NCBI GenBank assembly: GCA_030830415.1
Contig: JAURNB010000061.1
Location: 1 to 8,586, forward strand
Reading direction: 5' to 3'
DNA: 8,586 bases
DNA from: Acidimicrobiales bacterium
GTDB taxonomy: Bacteria; Actinomycetota; Acidimicrobiia; Acidimicrobiales; Ilumatobacteraceae
The stretch's first letter is position 1; the number at the start of each line of letters is the position of its first letter. Under the pieces are notes generated by a model. That model made no database searches. It was not told the DNA's origin and was given only the letters and a program-made list of their open reading frames with translations. Below, piece after piece: positions 6,174 to 8,586 of the stretch. A program made the translations under genes and the position numbers.

Positions 6174-6587
6174 ATGGCAAAAACTGACGCCAACCCGCCA
6201 ATGCCCGATTGGTCAACGGAGTATCAGCTTGTAGAAGTTGACGCCGACTACTTGTCGAAGGCAGTCAAACCCAAACAATTCATTCACATCGATCAATCTG
6301 AATGCATCATGTGTGAAGGATGCGTCGACATCTGCCCATGGAAATGCATCCACATGGTCGACCCCAGTGCTGTTGCAGAAGCGCAAGGCACCGAAAAGCC
6401 AGGACTCGATCCTTCAGACAACGTGATGTTCATTATTGATGACGACGTATGTACACGTTGCGCACTTTGTGTTGACCGATGCCCCACAGGCGTCATCATT
6501 TTAGGGAAAGTTGGTGCTCCAGTGGGCACCGGCGATTCTCATACACGCACTAATAACCACGGCTACGCCTACGGCATGCGGTTCTAA
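6174..6587 (+). CDS. 2[4Fe-4S] ferredoxin-type protein of the bc complex operon
   Basis: A 137-aa soluble electron-transfer protein with two complete cluster motifs. Cys44-x2-Cys47-x2-Cys50-x3-Cys54-Pro (CIMCEGCVDICP) is followed at 93-104 by CTRCALCVDRCP. An extra Cys58 lies after the first motif. The two motifs are separated by 38 residues, longer than in small clostridial ferredoxins and closer to NuoI-like or DsrO-like polyferredoxins. No signal peptide or membrane helix is visible, so it should act on the cytoplasmic side. The C-terminal 25 residues are rich in Gly, His, Asn and Tyr (THTRTNNHGYAYGMRF-like). A strong Shine-Dalgarno, AGGAGG at 6164-6169, lies 4 nt before ATG 6174 and overlaps the previous stop. 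Its position directly before the cytochrome b gene suggests it is a subunit or redox partner of that complex, which is not standard for bc1 or b6f. Confidence 0.92.
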   Translation: MAKTDANPPMPDWSTEYQLVEVDADYLSKAVKPKQFIHIDQSECIMCEGCVDICPWKCIHMVDPSAVAEAQGTEKPGLDPSDNVMFIIDDDVCTRCALCVDRCPTGVIILGKVGAPVGTGDSHTRTNNHGYAYGMRF

Positions 6588-6598
6588 GGAGCACCCTT

Positions 6599-7384
6599 AT
6601 GGCAAAAACTATTGACGATCAACCCACTCCAACGCTGAAAGATCGCGCTGCGAAAATTGGCCAGCAAGTGCAAGGTAGTCAGGCATGGAGTTCTATTTTC
6701 CGTCCTGGTTCCATCTTCCGCAAGGGTTACACCGATTCTCCGCGTAACCGTTCATACGTCATTATGAACTCGGTTCTCTATCACTTACATCCGGTGAAAG
6801 TGAAGCGACACGCAGTGAAGGTCAGCTACACCTTGTGCTTAGGCGGGCTGTCGTTCTTCTTGTTTATTTTGCTCACAGTCACGGGCATTTTCTTGATGTT
6901 CTTCTACCGACCCACAACGGCAAATGCTTGGCAAGACATTCAAACTTTGCAAACCTCGGTGACTTTTGGTTTGCTTGTACGAAACATGCATCGATGGGGC
7001 GCTCACCTCATGGTGCTCAGCGTTTTCTTGCACATGGCTCGCGTGTTTTATCACGGTGCATACAAACCACCACGTGAATTCAACTGGGTCATTGGTGTGG
7101 TGTTGTTAACTCTCACCCTGTTGCTTTCTTTCACCGGTTACCTATTGCCGTGGGACCAACTAGCCCTATGGGCCGTAGCGGTGGGTACCAACATGATGGG
7201 GTACACACCAATCATGGGCTCACAAGTGCGCTTTGTGTTGCTCGGTGGTACAGAAATTGGTGCAGAAACGTTGTTGCGTTGGTACGTGCTGCACGTATTG
7301 CTTCTTCCATTCGTCATCGTCATCTTTATGGCCATCCACTTCTGGCGGGTACGTAAAGACGGCGGCATTTCGGGTCCGTTGTGA
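6599..7384 (+). CDS. Cytochrome b N-terminal half, cytochrome b6-like
   Basis: The core diheme subunit of a quinol:cytochrome c oxidoreductase (261 aa). After an N-terminal extension of about 65 residues come four helices, near 76-103, 133-151, 161-182 and 226-249. Heme ligands are His131 and His145 (HRWGAH...FLHMAR, 14 apart) and His232 and His247 (LHVLL...AIHFWR, 15 apart). The 15-residue spacing is the b6f form; bc1 has 14. Cys80 in CLGGLSFFLF aligns without gaps to plant cytochrome b6 Cys35 (CLGGITLTCF), which holds heme c_n by one thioether. The segments FFYRPTTANAW, GYLLPWDQ and the C-terminal GGISGPL also match b6, so the protein ends where b6 ends. AAGGAG at 6586-6591 gives a 7-nt spacing to ATG 6599. 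It is the N-half partner of the gene at 7399. Confidence 0.95.
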   Translation: MAKTIDDQPTPTLKDRAAKIGQQVQGSQAWSSIFRPGSIFRKGYTDSPRNRSYVIMNSVLYHLHPVKVKRHAVKVSYTLCLGGLSFFLFILLTVTGIFLMFFYRPTTANAWQDIQTLQTSVTFGLLVRNMHRWGAHLMVLSVFLHMARVFYHGAYKPPREFNWVIGVVLLTLTLLLSFTGYLLPWDQLALWAVAVGTNMMGYTPIMGSQVRFVLLGGTEIGAETLLRWYVLHVLLLPFVIVIFMAIHFWRVRKDGGISGPL

Positions 7385-7398
7385 CAGGTAGGTGAACC

Positions 7399-8142
7399 AT
7401 GACTGAGATTCCTGAACATCTATTGAAGCGAGCACAAGCTGCTCGTGAAAAAACTGCAGAAGATGCTGCGGCAACTTCTGCAAGCAGTGGCCCAAGCGAC
7501 TCGCGCATTCCCGATCATCTTTTGGAGCGCAGTAAAGCCGCGCGTACCGGTGGAGCATCTGCTGGTGCAGTTGCCGTAGCCGACAAAGCAGCAGCTGTTG
7601 TTGCGGCGCCCGTCGGTGGTGGCGTACCTGTTGGCGCTGGTCCTGGCGGACACACTCAGCGGTTGCTCACAGTCGTCAAGTCTGGCTCCATTCAAGAAGT
7701 AAAGGCAGCGCCAATCGACAAGGTGCACACCTGGCCTCACCTGCTCGGAATTGAATTTGTTGCAGCACTTGCGTGTACTGCATTCCTCTTCATTTTCTCA
7801 TGGGTGGTGAATGCCCCGCTTTTGCAAGCGGCAAACTTCAACCAAACACCAAACCCATCGAAAGCTCCTTGGTACTTCTTGGGTCTACAAGAACTACTCA
7901 CCATGTTCCACCCCATGGTGGCTGGTGTAACACTGCCAGGCATGGGGCTCATCATTTTGATACTTGCGCCGTACACCGACCGCAACCCGTCAAACAAACC
8001 GGAAGATCGCAAGTTTGCGACGAGCATTATGACCGTTCACCTCATGTTCTGGGCTGTCTTGGTCATCATCGGCTCTTTCTTCCGCGGTCCAGGATTCAAC
8101 TTCACGTTCCCTTGGCGTGACGGCATTTTCTTCGAGTTGTGA
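7399..8142 (+). CDS. Cytochrome b C-terminal half (subunit IV-like) with doubled N-terminal tag
   Basis: Completes the cytochrome b fold with three helices (about 116-138, 170-191, 209-228) and part of the quinol-oxidation site. The site motif reads KAPWYFLGLQELL (APWY at residues 156-159, bases 7864-7875) in place of the PEWY of bc1 and b6f, so the usual glutamate is absent. PYTDRNPSNKPEDRK and FFRGPGFNFTFPW near the C-terminus match the form I recall from split cytochrome b proteins of other non-photosynthetic bacteria. The first 110 residues are an extension: MTEIPEHLLKR, a second copy IPDHLLERSKAAR at 37-49, then an Ala/Gly/Val-rich low-complexity linker. The first tag is identical to the start of the divergent cytochrome c. 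AGGTAGG at 7386-7392 lies 6 nt before ATG 7399. It follows the N-half gene by 14 bp. Confidence 0.93.
   Translation: MTEIPEHLLKRAQAAREKTAEDAAATSASSGPSDSRIPDHLLERSKAARTGGASAGAVAVADKAAAVVAAPVGGGVPVGAGPGGHTQRLLTVVKSGSIQEVKAAPIDKVHTWPHLLGIEFVAALACTAFLFIFSWVVNAPLLQAANFNQTPNPSKAPWYFLGLQELLTMFHPMVAGVTLPGMGLIILILAPYTDRNPSNKPEDRKFATSIMTVHLMFWAVLVIIGSFFRGPGFNFTFPWRDGIFFEL
7408..7446 (+). repeat. PEHLL tag, copy 1 in cytochrome b C-half
   Basis: Encodes IPEHLLKRAQAAR at the N-terminus of the subunit-IV-like protein. It is identical over its first eight residues to the tag of the cytochrome c encoded on the opposite strand. From the start codon on, 19 nt are identical (TGACTGAGATTCCTGAACA); after that the codons differ synonymously, so the peptide is conserved more than the DNA. 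Confidence 0.8.
7507..7545 (+). repeat. PEHLL tag, copy 2 in cytochrome b C-half
   Basis: Encodes IPDHLLERSKAAR, 33 residues after the first copy. It matches the consensus I-P-[ED]-H-L-L-[KE]-R-[SA]-[KRQ]-[AD]-[AR]-[RK]. Predicted to be a short basic amphipathic helix on the cytoplasmic side. Confidence 0.75.
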
Positions 8143-8152
8143 GGATCACATC

Positions 8153-8586
8153 ATGAGCACTTCTCTCATCATCGCTATAGCTGTAGTAGCAATTGCCGTT
8201 TTAGGCGGTTTAGTTTTTGTGACAGCATCACGTAAAACTGGTGTTCGCGGCGCGGGCGCACTTTCGCGCGAAACAAAGAAGCGCGATAAAACTGCAACAG
8301 CGTCTGTACCTACAGGCCGCGCATTCGAAGCCGCAGCAACTGCATCATCTACGGAACTTGCCGTTCCTGCACCAGCCGAAATTGAACAGTGGGTTGCACC
8401 CGATGCAGAAGTGCTCGGTGAAACTCGTCGTAGCTTCTTCAACCGCGCCACAGTCATCATGCTCAGCACAAGCCTCGGTGCATTTGGCGCTTCGCTTGTT
8501 GGGTTTTTGTGGAAGGGTGCTTCCGGAGGTTTTGGTTCAAAAATCAATGCCGGAAAAATTGACGACGTCATCCAGTCAATTCGCAG
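8153..8586 (+). CDS. Probable Rieske iron-sulfur subunit, N-terminal part (cut by window end)
   Basis: An open frame of 144 codons runs from ATG 8153 off the end of the window; no stop is reached. Residues about 4-24 are a first hydrophobic helix (SLIIAIAVVAIAVLGGLVFV). A polar, Ala/Thr-rich linker of about 65 residues follows. Then comes ETRRSFFNRATVIML, a twin-arginine-like sequence leading into a second helix (about 97-118), and a Gly-rich segment, KGASGGFGSKI. The Tat-like motif before a helix is how Rieske proteins are anchored, and the gene follows the two cytochrome b parts by 10 bp. The cluster-binding CxH and CxxH boxes lie beyond the window, so the identity is inferred. GAGG at 8141-8144, overlapping the previous stop, is the likely Shine-Dalgarno. 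Compared with single-anchor Rieske proteins the extra first helix is notable; actinobacterial QcrA proteins also have extra helices. Confidence 0.75.
   Translation, partial: MSTSLIIAIAVVAIAVLGGLVFVTASRKTGVRGAGALSRETKKRDKTATASVPTGRAFEAAATASSTELAVPAPAEIEQWVAPDAEVLGETRRSFFNRATVIMLSTSLGAFGASLVGFLWKGASGGFGSKINAGKIDDVIQSIR

Noticed and set aside
8146..8571. 141-codon minus-strand open frame opposite the Rieske-like gene
   Set aside because: The + strand frame has a good ribosome site, TM helices and a twin-arginine motif in operon context; the minus frame is its antisense shadow.
1..8586. CRISPR arrays, tRNA or rRNA genes, insertion sequences, attachment sites
   Set aside because: No tandem direct repeats with spacers, cloverleaf-like segments, transposase genes or long terminal inverted repeats were seen on either strand.

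Overview
This window looks like the chromosome of an actinobacterium, most likely of the class Acidimicrobiia (Ilumatobacter or freshwater acIV-like). The assignment is inferred from protein style and gene order, not from a search. Base composition is near 50% GC by eye, gene spacing is tight, and several genes start with GTG. No mobile element, tRNA, rRNA or CRISPR array was seen.

Left part (1-4691, + strand): a heme biosynthesis operon. The last codons of a probable hemA (glutamyl-tRNA reductase) are followed by hemC, hemD, hemB and hemL, then a small membrane-anchored protein of unknown function. HemA and HemL make 5-aminolevulinate by the C5 route. HemB condenses two molecules to porphobilinogen, HemC builds hydroxymethylbilane, and HemD closes the ring to uroporphyrinogen III.

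Middle (4695-5519, - strand): a membrane-anchored monoheme cytochrome c. It converges on the heme operon with only 3 bp between stop codons. A 169-bp divergent region separates it from the next operon. That region holds a probable leaderless promoter for the cytochrome gene and a Fur-like palindrome at the place of its -35 element.

Right part (5689 to window end, + strand): a quinol:cytochrome c oxidoreductase operon of unusual make-up. It encodes an uncharacterised 3-TM protein, a 2[4Fe-4S] ferredoxin, a cytochrome b6-like subunit, a subunit-IV-like C-terminal cytochrome b, and the N-terminal part of a probable Rieske protein cut by the window end. The cytochrome b is split as in b6f and has the b6-type histidine spacing. 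It keeps a cysteine that aligns with the residue tethering heme c_i (c_n) in b6f.

The point I find most interesting is that the cytochrome c and the subunit-IV-like protein begin with the same peptide (MTEIPEHLLKR). The second protein carries a further copy about 33 residues on. I read this as a shared cytosolic tag of the complex. With the co-encoded ferredoxin and the possible n-side heme c_i, the locus may encode a cytochrome bc complex that exchanges electrons with ferredoxin on its cytoplasmic face. This is a hypothesis. The upstream operon makes the heme that this complex consumes.
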